Positions 43,032-54,780 of a DNA stretch of 64,000 bases are shown piece after piece. Source of the stretch: Callipepla californica brunnescens (taxonomy: Eukaryota > Chordata > Aves > Galliformes > Odontophoridae); NCBI GenBank assembly GCA_023055505.1, contig JALIRH010000036.1, positions 4,588,001-4,652,000 of the forward strand, written 5' to 3'. Positions within the stretch are counted from its first letter, which is position 1. Every line of letters begins with the position of its first letter. Below the pieces are notes generated by a model. The model did not search any database. It saw only the letters and a list, made by a program, of their open reading frames with translations, and had not been told where the DNA came from. Position numbers and translations under genes: made by a program.

Positions 43032-43171
43032 TGGGAACGTTCCCAAACATTAAGGGCAGCTGACACAGAATGGCTCCTGCCTGTATCAGGAAACTCTCTG
43101 ACACAGGCTGCCTGCAGACAAGCTGCTCGTTGGGAATGGTTTCCCACTCTGAACCATACCTGGGAACGGTT
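43032..43171. repeat. Cluster of TGGGAA..TTCCCA-type inverted motifs
   Basis: TGGGAACGTTCCCA (43032-43045) is a perfect 14-bp palindrome. TGGGAATGGTTTCCCA (43131-43146) has the same arms with a 4-base spacer. TGGGAACGGTTC (from 43161) is a third, partial copy. The repetition within 140 bases suggests either a binding-site cluster or an internal duplication. Confidence 0.7.
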
Positions 43172-45013
43172 CAGAAAAACATTAGCTGGCACGGGCAGAA
43201 GTTCTGCCAAATACATTCCATCTCTTCAGTAGTATAGTATCGTATTGCACATTTGAAGAACATTCCTGAGAACATTCCCAGGCATCCCTGATTTTACTAG
43301 CACGGACACAGTCTAAGATTTCCAGATGCTTACTAGAATAATGTTTTGCTACTTGGACATTATCTTCTGAACAAAGAACCCAATGCAATAGAAAAAAGAA
43401 CGGCTTAACTAATGCAGAAATGAACAAGTAACAGTACTGCCAAAATGGGAATTTGGGTCCAGTTTGGAACAAGCACTTTTCTCACTTGCCAGAAAGCTGT
43501 ATGTTCATCAGACAGCTACTTGACACCCTCATTCTACGCACTATTATTCTGGAATGAACAATGACAAGCACAGTACTTAAGAAAGACAGCTTGTAGATGA
43601 AATGCAAACACCACTGGCAGAAGATTTTAACTCTGGAATTTAAAAGAGATCTTAAAGCATGAATTAATACGAACTATGATGAAGAATGTCAAAGTGCCTC
43701 TGCTAGCGAAAGCACAACCACAGCAACAAGTCTGCCCACAGGTCTCTGAGGCTTCTCTTTTCCTCCTTGTCACCTCTTTCACACTCTTTGTCTCTTTTGA
43801 TCAGTACAACAAAGGTGTAATCTTAACACATAGAGACAAACCAATTCCAGCTGCCATGCAGCTACCATTTAGGCTTGTAACAAATAAAAAGTTCCATTAA
43901 ATCATCATCATAAAACCATCGACAATGTTCAGAAATGCAAACAGCATGCAAGGAATCACCAGTAAAGCAAAACAAAGTGCTGTGTCAGTGCATTAGTACA
44001 CCCAACTTCTCAATCAGTACTATCCCCTCCCCATTAAAAAAAATAAAGTAAGAAAATCACAAAACTGGGAGAGGTACAGAAAATGGAGAAAGGACAGACA
44101 AAGAACAGAACAATTCCCACACAGAAAACAGTTAAGTGAACTGAAACTCCCTGTCACAGCACATTGTGGATGCTAAAATTCAAAAAGCAACAGAAAAAAT
44201 AAATAGCATCAGAAATAGCTGCACTTTTGGCTCAAGAAACTGGGAGCACTACACGTCTGGGCTGTTCTCATCCTCTTTTCCTGGGGACACCACGCTGGCA
44301 GCTCCCTGAGGCAGGATATTAGGCGAGACAAACCTTCTGCCTGACCCAGTACAGCAGCTCTTATCTTGATTTAATTTAGTCATCACAGAGAGCAACATGT
44401 GTTAAATGACCTAAAACTAATATCACCATCAGAACAGGTGAACCAGGGCCTGGCACAACGACAACAGCAGCCTTAGAGGGATTCTAAACCACTGACTGAA
44501 CAGAACACAGAGCAGAGGAAATGCTGTGCCAGACGTCACAGGATAAACCAGCAGAGATCCCTGACACATCAGAGCTTCTGCAGCCCCAGTCCAGCACTCT
44601 CTCAACTAATTCACGTGTGAAAGCACTGCCAACTTCGAGTTATTCAAAATCTTTAGTCAGACTGTGAAACACTTTCAATGCAGAAAAAATATATATTTTT
44701 TTAAATAGCTTAAAGATCTTGAGAGTTATCTGAAACAGGAAAATGAATCTTTCATTTGCTTCCTCTGATTTCCAGCTCCGTGCATTTTCAAGCATTTCCT
44801 TCTCTAAGACCAGAAGCCACAGGAACTCAGTGTTTCAAGAAGGAAAGCTAAAGGACCCGTGTCATGACTCTGGAGATGGGCATGAAGAAAAATCCCAAGT
44901 GTCACAATGTTAAAAATCAGAGTTGGCAAAATACCTCAGATCTGAAGAGGTGAGGAAGTATGAATGGCACTAGACGGACTTGAACAGCTGTACATATCTC
45001 AGCCCAAGATTTT

Positions 45014-45137
45014 AAATTTTCTGTCAAAATATTATACTGAAGAACTAACATTCTCCATGGAAAGCAGATATTTTTGGTGAAAATGCTATTTTATCAAAAC
45101 TCCACTTTCCATTAAACACAGTTTTGACAGAAAATTT
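45014..45137. mobile_element. Foldback (MITE-like) palindromic element, old and degenerate
   Basis: AAATTTTCTGTCAAAA (45014-45029) and its exact reverse complement (45122-45137) bracket about 92 bases. Inside lie further nested arms, ATGGAAAG (45057-45064) with CTTTCCAT (45105-45112), and TTTTGGTGAAAAT (45072-45084) with ATTTTATCAAAA (45088-45099). The whole segment is therefore one long imperfect palindrome. That form is typical of non-autonomous foldback DNA elements. I cannot name the family or see target-site duplications with confidence. Confidence 0.5.
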
Positions 45138-47888
45138 TCAGCTATCCTTATTCAGTGTTATGCTCCGTGGTTGAAAACGTTAGCAGCTTTTTTAGGCTGT
45201 CTCTACAACTGCAAAGATTTATAGGGTCTTGGCAAAGACAGCTAACAGGAAAAGTCTGATCTAACCACCAGTACCTTCCTATTACATATCACACAAATTC
45301 CTGAGCATTATTTTTACTTATGTTTAGTAGTACACACAATAGTGACACAGCACAGCAACGCTACTTCAACACAGCAGTTAGTATTTCCTTCTGTGTTTGT
45401 TTTTTTAATTATTATTATTTCTAAATAGTACTACCAACATATCCCTCTTCTACTACTAAAGCACTGGAGATATTCATTTGGTTCAGCATGCTAGGGGACA
45501 CCTTCTCACCTCGTGCAGATCTGGCACTGCTCGGTGAGCTATCTGGGGAGCTCTGAAGGTGGAGTTTGCTCCTTCCTCAAATCCTAAAGAAAAGCGTTCA
45601 GGACAGAACCATGCAGAACGTCTGCTGGGATGGCACAGCACTCCCTGGGCTGTGCTCCGAAGGCAGGCTGGCTGCTGTGGACTGCTTGTGTCAGATTACA
45701 GCTCAAACTGAAGAAACTGAGACCACCACCACAAAAAAAAAAAAAAAAAGCAGGAATCAGAGGGCACAAAACAGAGGTATCTGGAAAATCAGAAACACAC
45801 TTTTTCTATAAAAAAGCGAGAAGTCTAGAGAATTTCTGAGCATTATGCTTTACAAACTCTGAAGATTTCCAGAATGTCTTTACAAGGTGCTGGGGCTCTG
45901 CAGTGTCCACCCTTGCCCACTGAGCTTTGCCTAACCTGGAAAGAACTTGGCAACAAGGCAGATCTCATTAGCGATGAGGCGAAATAGAAGCTGCAGTGAT
46001 GACCTTCAGACAGCTAACACAGGAGAGGCCTGGAGGACAGACCCTTAGCACTCCAGGTGGGGCACTTCTGCTACACAGAAATAAAGCACTGGGATGTCAG
46101 CTTGTGTAAGTCAGTGCATCTCCAGCGAAGTCAGTTGGCTGCACTCATAACTGCTGTGAACCAGCAAAGCATCATTAGGGTCAGTAGAGTCACACAGTGT
46201 TGTAACCACCTGAAAGGCTGACCTGAATTTTGCTGCCAATATTAGAATACGTATTCCTCGTGCCCCTCCTTCATCCTCATCCTCTACTCAGAGCTCACAG
46301 GGTTGTGATTATTAGCAATGGTAACGCAGCTTACATCACTGTGTGACAAGAGACAGTCTGTCAGAACTTTTTAACCTGACAATTACTAATACAGCCCATT
46401 TGCAAGATAAGCATATGCTAACAAAAGCAAGGCGTAAGACATATACACAGCACTTCAGAGCTAAGAAAAACCACTACACGTACTCCAGTCAGACTGACCG
46501 TAGATCTGGGAAGAGGAATGCCTCCATATAATGTCACCCTCCAACTAGATTAACTCAAAAATGATGCATAGAAACAACTGCTTCCAAATCAGATGTGTAG
46601 ACACGTACACACAGAGACATACATACACTTTTTGCTAATTGTCTCCATGGAACCTCTAAATATCCACTGACATTATTATAAATCCTTCCTTCCTGCAAGC
46701 CAGCATTCCCCAGCCCGTTCCATCTCTCACTTCCCCCACAAAAATGACAGACTGACTCTAATCTCCCACCTGCATAAATCTCCTACAGACAACCACAAAT
46801 ATTTTAGCTATGCTGATTTATGGAAGCAAGAGCAAGACTAAACCAGGAGATATATCCTCCGTGCACAATGACTGATGGCTTGCTGCAAATCTTTCCATTT
46901 AAAGCACTGTCACTTTTGCAGTTCCGTAGAGAGAGAGAAAAGAGGAATAAAATAACACTCAATAATGCAACTTATGGCAGCTCCTAGGAAAAAAAAGAAG
47001 CATTTGTGCAATCTGATTTCTTCCAACTTTTCCTGCATAAAATCCTTGCTTCTAATTGAAGAAATTCTGCTTGAGAGAAGATGTGAAAACAGCTGCAAGG
47101 CCCCCAAGCTTTCTGCCTCTCCCCTCTCCTCCAGCCATCCCATTTTCTGACTTTAACTGACTGTGGCAGTCTTGATTTACAGCACATGGGAAGATGACTT
47201 CTTAACCACTGCTGTGCTTACTGATGTTGCCCACTTTAGTACCCACGGACTGAAAGCACGGATGATTCCAGAATCCCAGAAAAGTTATCCTGAATTCAGC
47301 AGACTAAGCTCAGAGGGCCACCAGGTACAGACAGCTCTCCCTGACCTCAGCATATACCCATCACAGGCTGGCTTTAGTCTGACAATACCAGGCCCATTGA
47401 ACTTACTCAAATCACACAAACAGAAAAGACACAAACTGCCCAAAAGATCTGTCAGTGTTCGGCTCAGTGTCCTCGTGCTGCATAAGGGCTCTAAGGATGC
47501 AAGAGGTTTCAGAAGAGACTGAATTCATACAGCTGCTCTGAGCTAAGATGTTTCAAGATGCTTCCCCATCAGTGTTTTGCACCAGAACACCAACGGGGAC
47601 AAGTCCTGCTGTTGTGGCCACATTCTCAGTCCTCTGCTGAGCACTGGTAGCTGCAGTTTCAAAGAATGGGGCTGAGACCTGAAATTAAAGAGCAAATAAT
47701 GGGGGTTCTGTGTTCCTGGCTCCAGTGACAGCATCTTCCTAGCACCTTCCTTGTAGTGGGCTCAGCTCCCTGCGCACGCTTGCCAGAAGCCCTGATTTCA
47801 CCTGCTATCACAAGTGCTCAGTGGCAATGTCCGAGCAAACAGCTGTGTGCTTCCTGCTCCACTGTGAAGACCTTACAGCCCAACCACC

Positions 47889-47947
47889 GACCAGACGACT
47901 TTTGGTAAAGTCTGAAATTTCAGTGATTTACCAAAATTCTGCTGGTC
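47889..47947. repeat. 59-nt hairpin with pre-miRNA-like stem
   Basis: GACCAG (47889-47894) pairs with CTGGTC (47942-47947), and TTTTGGTAAA (47900-47909) pairs perfectly with TTTACCAAAA (47927-47936), with a few mismatches between. The centre is the 12-bp palindrome CTGAAATTTCAG (47912-47923). The length is near the lower limit for a microRNA precursor. It may instead be an old palindromic repeat; an A23 tract follows 52 bases downstream. Confidence 0.5.
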
Positions 47948-47998
47948 ACAAATCATCTGCGTTATCACTTGTGACTTCAAGATATGAGCTATAAAAAG

Positions 47999-48021
47999 AA
48001 AAAAAAAAAAAAAAAAAAAAA
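47999..48021. repeat. A23 homopolymer
   Basis: Twenty-three consecutive A residues. A retroposon tail is possible, but I see no retrocopy body with a recognisable coding sequence upstream and no clear target-site duplication. Confidence 0.9.
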
Positions 48022-48654
48022 GAGAGGGGTAGGACAGTTGGTCAAGAAAAAAAGCAATGGATATTTTCTTTCTTTGGAATGGAAAGCAACACATGCACAT
48101 CTGAAATGTGACGGTTATTTCAGGGCCTGTTACATGCTCTGCACGGTCTATTATATAGAATCTGGGGCTAAATATCCTCTCCGTCTCTGTGAATAATCAC
48201 TTCCGTTCTTTAGGTCTTAACTTCCTCAGTCAGTAAAATGGAGAACATTTTATATACCGTCTTTAAAAATGCATGCAATGACAGACTGTGTAACAGCTAA
48301 TTCTGCTGTGTGGTTAATACAGGAAGAGACCAGCTGCCCAGCATCTCGGGACACATTCCCATCCGTATCAGTGACAAAGTAGTCCATGCATTTTTAGGGT
48401 TCTCATCCAACACTCAGTTCTGAAAGTTGAGAATACCTGTTTTAGCAGGAAAATCAGCTTTCTCTTGCTACAAATAACGATAAAACAAAACAGTAGGAAC
48501 ACTTTGTTTCCACCAGCTTAAAAATCCAGCTCAGAGACATGCAAACCAAGTCTTTATTTAAAAGGAAACAAAAAAAATGGCAGTGGCAGATGCTCCATGA
48601 AGACCCTAGGATGTAACTACACAGGGATTTTGCCCTACAGACTTCCTTTGGGTT

Positions 48655-48723
48655 GCTTGCTTAAAGTGGATGTTTGTCCACTTTACAATGCTTACACTTA
48701 ATACAATGCTTGTATTAAGCAAG
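48655..48723. repeat. Nested hairpin cluster (three overlapping inverted repeats)
   Basis: TAAAGTGGA (48662-48670) pairs with TCCACTTTA (48677-48685) across a 6-base loop. CTTAATACAA (48697-48706) pairs with TTGTATTAAG (48710-48719) across 3 bases. CTTGCTTAA (48656-48664) and TTAAGCAAG (48715-48723) form an outer pair that overlaps both inner stems. The word TACAATGCTT is also directly repeated at 48684 and 48702. All arms are perfect. Confidence 0.85.
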
Positions 48724-51700
48724 ATTTGAATAGAAAAAAAAAGAAAATGAAAGTACAAAAAGGTGTAAAAAGGGTAAATTTGGATTTTGAGAAGTTTGGC
48801 AGTGTTAGAATGATCACCAATTTGAGGGCAGCACTATTCCACTCCAACTATCATACAGGGTGCAAAACTTTGCAGGTGACACGTGGGTCTGACAGCAAGC
48901 ACCTGGGAGAACTCTATTTCACTTTGTACAGTTTAAAGCACAAAACAGTAACTTCTCAGATCTGTTCAATAAGGCAGACACTGGTGAACTGCACTACTGC
49001 AAATTGCACGCCTGTGTAAGGACATACCAGCACAGTGAGGCTTACACTGATGCTCCCAAGGTGACACTTTGTTCTTTGCATCTTCACATGCTCACTGCCT
49101 CTGTGGCTGCACTGCGATTGCATAGTTAGGTTAGAGAAAAAGATTGATTCTGCTAACACAAAAATTGAAGGCACAGTCTTTGACAAGCACAAATTGTAAT
49201 TAATGTACTTGCTGTGAAGTAGCTGCTGCCAGGAAAAAATGAATAGGAATTTGGCTTAAATAGCCTAGAAATCAAAGAACAGTTCCAAAGAGGTCTACGT
49301 AAAAAGCTGTGTGGTAGCAACTCAAAGGGAAAAATAGAAAGGTCTTTGCCAAACCATGAAACATCAAGGAAATGGAAAAGAGAGAGAAAAAAAAAAGTTT
49401 TCTATTGCTTTTGTATTTCTATTCGTCGTCTTTTGGACATCTGGACAATGATTTCAAATAACTGTACATAGCACCACTGAAGCCTTTGGTGATGTGAGAA
49501 CCCAAACCCATACATGTCAGAACAATAAAAAACAGCTACACAATAGTATTATCACCACCTCAGAAACACACACACGATGTATATAAATAGATGTTGTGGT
49601 CAAGGTTCAGAAGCCTGCCAGACACAAGAAGATACAGAACATCATCTCTAAAACAGCCTTAGTTTAAATTCTGTACATTGCATAGAATGAATCTGAGTAA
49701 GTTTTGCTGAAAATTACTGTATTTCCCCCCCAAGTTACGTCTGAGACCAAAAATTGTGCACACACAAGATAAAATAAAGGATCCAACATTTACTGACTTA
49801 AAAGAAAAATCACTTCCACTGGCAGCTGAAGCATGATGCTGCGGAGAGGTGCTCTGATTTTGACCCAACGTGCACTGTGTTTTCTGCCTGGAAACCACTA
49901 CTGCTCAGACAGAATGAAGCAGGTGATCTCTGTACTCCACATTATGGGGGCCAGAATGATAAAATACACGAGCGGTCTGCAGAGCCTTAGCAGTTCAGAG
50001 GCTTGACCTACTTCAAAGCAAACCAGGCAGGGCAGTGGCAAGTTCATGCTGTGAAGAAATTGTTGCTGCTCCAACCCACCGTGGCAGATTGTAGGATGCT
50101 GCTGTGAGGTCACCTGCACAGATCCACTATAGAATTCAAAGACCCAAAGTGACCTATTTTATGTCTGGTTAGGAAATAAGATGCTAGGAATAGCATCCAG
50201 AGAAGCACCTGGTCACTGACTGCAGGGAAAGCTCAGCAGAGCTCCCCAGCACCACCTGCACAGATTAGTGCTGGAAACATGCTGAGCGTACAACAGTGCT
50301 CACTAAGTTGTTTTCATGAGAGATTCAGAGACAAACCACACCAATCTCAGCTCGGAATACCCTTAAGACAAAAGTAACTCCTTAAAGAAATGAACTTAAA
50401 CCAGTTCTCCTTGCTTCCTCCTGAGTGATCTCCCTGCTAAATCACTGACCTTGGTTCTGCACATGATTGGGTACATCCCAGCTAACACATTAACAAACTT
50501 TTCTTACACTGCTGGGTGCTCTCCTCTTGGCATCCAAACGTTTTTGGTTTTGCCTTTAAAAACAGCTTGTGAAATTGAGAAGCTGGGAACATTTTCTGCG
50601 CAGAGAAAAGGAAAATGTATTTCAAAACGAGTAACAAAGCTGCCATTCCAAACACTGCGAGGAAAGGTTCATGAAAGGAAACAGCAAGAAAACAGCGTTC
50701 CGTCTTCAGCACTTTTAAAGTAAAACTCTGATAAACTGAGGGAACCCATAGCACTGCAGCCTGGATTACTGCCCCTGTACAGGCACCAAGGACTGACAAG
50801 AGAGACAGCCTTCACAGCATCAGCTGAGAATGCACGTGCCTGCTTCTCTTGCTCCAGGCTGCAGAATTGGTGCTACAAGAGGCAGACTGAGCTTCCTTTG
50901 AAACAAAAGGGCCCGATGGTTCAGATCAAAAGAAGATCAATCAGAACAGCAAACAGAAGTACTCAGTATCACCGAGAAAAGCAGCACCAATACACACCTT
51001 AAGCAAGCCATGACCAACCCACACAGCATGTTATCAAGCAGAAAGCGAGAACTACTCTGGGTATTCCACCAAGTTAATAACACTAACTGATACAGCACAC
51101 ATAAAATCTCTCATAAGCTTCAGCACTGTATTTTACTCACTTGAGAACTCTTGACAGTTAATACACCTAGCAGACATCCCATTAGGGTACAGGAATGGTA
51201 CAATGCTAATAATTAATTTCAGAATCTTACAGAAAATGATAACGATTATTTTTTCTCTTATTAAAGAAAACAAGTACTACAGCTTGCTACTACTACCTAT
51301 AATATTTCTCTAGCAGCAGTACTGGGAAAGCACTTGCACGTTGAACAGGCTGAAATCTGCGTAAGAATAAATCTGAAACAGCTCACAGGACTGATGGAAG
51401 TATTTCTTAGATAGTCACAGACAACTGGGAAGGTCTGTTGCAGGTTTTATTTTTGGCTTGGGTGAACATGATATATAAGATTATCAGCTGTACTACAGAG
51501 AGATAAAGCAGTATAGTACAGAGACAAGATCTGGGCTATTTAATGAAACACCTTCTGTTAAACCTGAGCTACATAAAGGGACCAGATCCTGCAAGCCTCC
51601 ACCGGCCCAAGCTGTATCTATCAAGGATGATTTATCCAAGCACAAAATTCTCCTCATCTCTGAATAAAACCAGTAAGCAGATGGACATCACTACACCAAG

Positions 51701-54360
51701 ACCTACGAAGAGCGGGATCCCACCCTGTCTTGCTACCAGTATCGGTTCAAGACTCATCTCAAAAAGGAGCCACCTCCAGCCCTGCTCAGCACAGCCATCC
51801 TGCAACAGGAGCAGTTTAGATACAAAAGCAATTGAAAATGGATCACAGTCGTGCAGGAAAGACGGGACGAGCACGGAGCCTTGCAGGCATTTGGAAGCAT
51901 CTCAGCCACACAGCGGGACAGGACGATCTCATGCTGTGCCATCCACGCTTCTGTGGATTCAGGATTTTTAGCAATACATTGAACAGTAACACAGAAAAGC
52001 AGCTCAGATGAACTCACCCAGGTAACTCCTGAGCTCAAATCATGGCTGTGATACCTGCTATTTCTCGCCAGTTCTGCCTGTCCCCTGATCCTGATCTCTG
52101 CATATAAAACACATTTAATAACAGCTTCACGTGCATTGAGGGAGCAAGATGAGCATGCAGAGGTGAAATCAGGTTTGCAAAGCACTTCAAAATCCTTCAG
52201 TTGCAGACACTGAAGAAAAGTAAATATTAAACATGTTAGACTCCTGTGACTTTAAATGGACTCCAGATGGCCCAAAAAGCTTTCAGCTGCTTTGGAGGTT
52301 TTCTTCCATTATAACTGAACATTCAACTGTCCTTTTTCTCAAACCAGGTTAATTTCTCTTACTCCTGCAATCACAAAGTGTGATGTATTGCTTAAATCCA
52401 AGTTCTTGGCCTGTGTATTGCGGTCACCAGAAAAAATGCAGTCTAATTCTCTGCAAGGTAAGCCAACTCTGTATAACCTTGTAAATGCCAAGAATGGTGG
52501 AAGAACAGGGCCTGAGAAAAGCACAATATATTATTCCACTGTGCAGATAAATAACTAACACTGAATTGCATGCAGCACGGAAGGAAATCGTATCAGACAT
52601 CTCTCCATGATCTTGGCTCTTCCTACAAAGATCCTCACCCTCCATACTAACTCACAAGGAACAGGAATGTGGAAACAACTGCTGTGCTTTTCCAGCGAGG
52701 CAAGGAGCAAAGGGCTTGAGTACAGTGACCACAGGTGCAAGTTGCTGATACCACACTGGTAAACTTGACCATTCACTCTGTGTGGCCAAGATAACCAACC
52801 TCACTCACAACGTAAGGCAAAAGGAGGCTTTCTGAAGAAAGAATTGAGAGATTCATGCTGTAAAAATGTTGGGCCAAGTGGCATCTGCCTGTCCGGTAAT
52901 CCCTTCTGTCTTTTATCTACTGAACTGTGTAATAGCGTGTGACTAATATCAGTCCTCCTACTTCTTCAGCCTAGTCATTTTAGCTGGTATTTTAAAGCGT
53001 ACCACACTGTGTGCTGACTTGCCTCCACCCTCTGCTAGCTTTCCTGTTCTAGAGAGACAGAGAGAGAATGACTCATGCATCTCTCCTCCTATTCAAGCAT
53101 TTTAGGCAAATTTAAAGGAAACTTTTAAAGGTGCTCTCTTGATTTGGGAATGCCTAGGTGGGGTTTTCTTTTTCTATGTGCTTGTTTATGCAACATCACA
53201 TGTAATTTTCCAACCTTTATGATGCTTAGATGTTTTAATAGTTTGTGAGCCTGTCTGACCCCATCAAACGGCAATTTGGAAGTGTCAGAAGCACCCACTA
53301 CTACAGGCACTCGTGGACGCCTAATGGGAAGGTGGGGGAAGGATGAGATATAGGTTGCTAAAAGCAATGGCCAGTTTGTACTCCATATGGCAGCTGTAAC
53401 TAAGAACTGAGGTGACAAAATAAGTGAAAAACCATGTGAGGCAATTCAGACCTGATACCAATACTAACCAACTTCAGAGAGTTGGGAAGAAATAATGTAG
53501 ACTGTTGCTTAGCTTCCAGCTCGCTGTTGTCAAACACAAAATACCTTACCAAAACCTCTTGAGAATGCTCAGAGATAACCATACACTGCACAGAAGACCG
53601 AAAGGTGGAACAGCAATCAATTCCAGAATGAACAAATCAACCATGAAATCATCATGAAACTTGGACTTGAACATTTTGTGTAATCTGAGCTACTTTGACA
53701 GCAAAGATTACCAGAAAGTGCTGTTTTTTCTGCTAGATGCCTTCACTCCAGGTCAACCCCTGACCTCATAGGCAATCAGGGAAAAGCACAATCCTTGGGT
53801 AAGGGCAGCTTGCTCAATGGCACCTACTGTTGTCCCCAGTGTGGCTGCTTTAAGAAACTACGATGTCATCTTCCCTCCCAGCAGGGACGTAGAGGTGCCT
53901 GTTTTCCTGGAACTCAACCAGAAAGACCTCTGAGGAGGAAGGGAACAGGGACAAAAGAATTTACACTGGAGACTTCGCTTGAAAGTGCTTTAGGACCCCT
54001 ACCTCATATTAAGCCACACCAGCAACCTCAGCTTTAGAAACGCTGGCTTTTTCTCACTGCTCAGCCTGCCTGGGCCCCGGGCTGCCCAGCACAGCTCCAT
54101 GGGCACAGCTCAGCTCCAGCACTTGGCTTCGCACGGAGGGAAGCTCCTGCTTTGCAGTTGGCTCTTCTGCTCTCAGAACCGAATGCAAGCATGACCGAGA
54201 TTTCCTTCTAAGGGCTTTTTTTTTTTTTTTTTTGTATATATATTTTTTCTTTTTAACGGCTCAGCTACTTTCCTTTCATACAGCATTTCCATGCACGATC
54301 AGCTTCCAAACACAGCTGCCGCCTTTCTTCCATCCTCACGCCCCTCAGCAGCAGCGAGAA

Positions 54361-54780
54361 GACATGCCTCCTCAGACAACGCAGCCACGTCCGAGCGCAG
54401 CTCCGGGAACGCCAGCGCTCCATCCCCTCCCGGTGCAGGGTGCGGTCAGCCCAGCCCCGCCCAGCCCAGCCGGGACGCAGCCCGCCCGGCCGCAGCACGG
54501 ACGCGCAGCCGGGGCGAGGCGGGGAGGGCGGAGCGTTCGCTCCTCTCCGTGCCCGCCTCAGCGGCGCCCCCTGGCGGCCGCCCCTCGCCGGGGACCGCGG
54601 GGTGCGCTGCCGGCCCCTCCGACCGCAAACACCTTTTTATTGATTTATTAACGCTTCTGAAGAAAAAGGGACACCGAAAAGCGAACGGCATCGATGCTGC
54701 CGGCCCGACTGCCGTCCTCACAGGACGAACTCCGTCTGACCCGGGTTGCGGTGTTTTATCGCTCTGATTGTGAAGTCTGC
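54361..54780. promoter_or_regulatory. CpG island, candidate promoter
   Basis: By hand I count 38 CpG in 54361-54630 (270 bases, GC above 70%, observed/expected near 1), and the CpG-dense stretch continues to about 54780. The flanks for kilobases on both sides are CpG-poor. It contains GGGCGG-type GC boxes around 54505-54535 and a near-consensus CTCF site at 54564-54577. Such islands usually mark promoters, but I cannot identify the gene: no recognisable first exon is seen on either strand. A short GC-rich frame on the - strand and a donor-like GTGAGG (- strand, 54339-54334) are possible parts of an unknown transcript. Confidence 0.7.
54564..54577 (-). promoter_or_regulatory. CTCF binding site (near-consensus, - strand)
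   Basis: GCGCCCCCTGGCGG on the + strand is the reverse complement of the CTCF core CCGCCAGGGGGCGC. Over the 19-base consensus TAGCGCCCCCTGGTGGCCA the window matches 15 positions, and all four differences are C/T or A/G changes at flexible positions. It lies in a CpG island, a usual CTCF context. Confidence 0.7.

Larger units (their letters stand above)
31701..54260. other. Intergenic or intronic non-coding stretch downstream of SKI
   Basis: I find no supportable coding exon on either strand in these 22.5 kb. Open frames are short, overlapping on both strands and without known domains. The sequence is AT-richer and CpG-poor, with + strand A+C excess. Homopolymers include A17 at 45733-45749, A23 at 47999-48021 and T18 at 54216-54233; a TTTTG run lies at 37492-37514. 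Several inverted repeats are listed separately. The human neighbour MORN1 is convergent to SKI, so introns of such a gene would fit here, but I could not identify MORN-repeat coding sequence. Confidence 0.6.

Noticed and set aside
47999..48021. A23 tract as the tail of a processed pseudogene
   Set aside because: No coding-like body, no intronless gene copy and no clear flanking target-site duplication seen upstream.
51543..52185. Overlapping frames of about 140 codons on both strands
   Set aside because: Open on both strands at once, composition non-coding, no family similarity I recognise.
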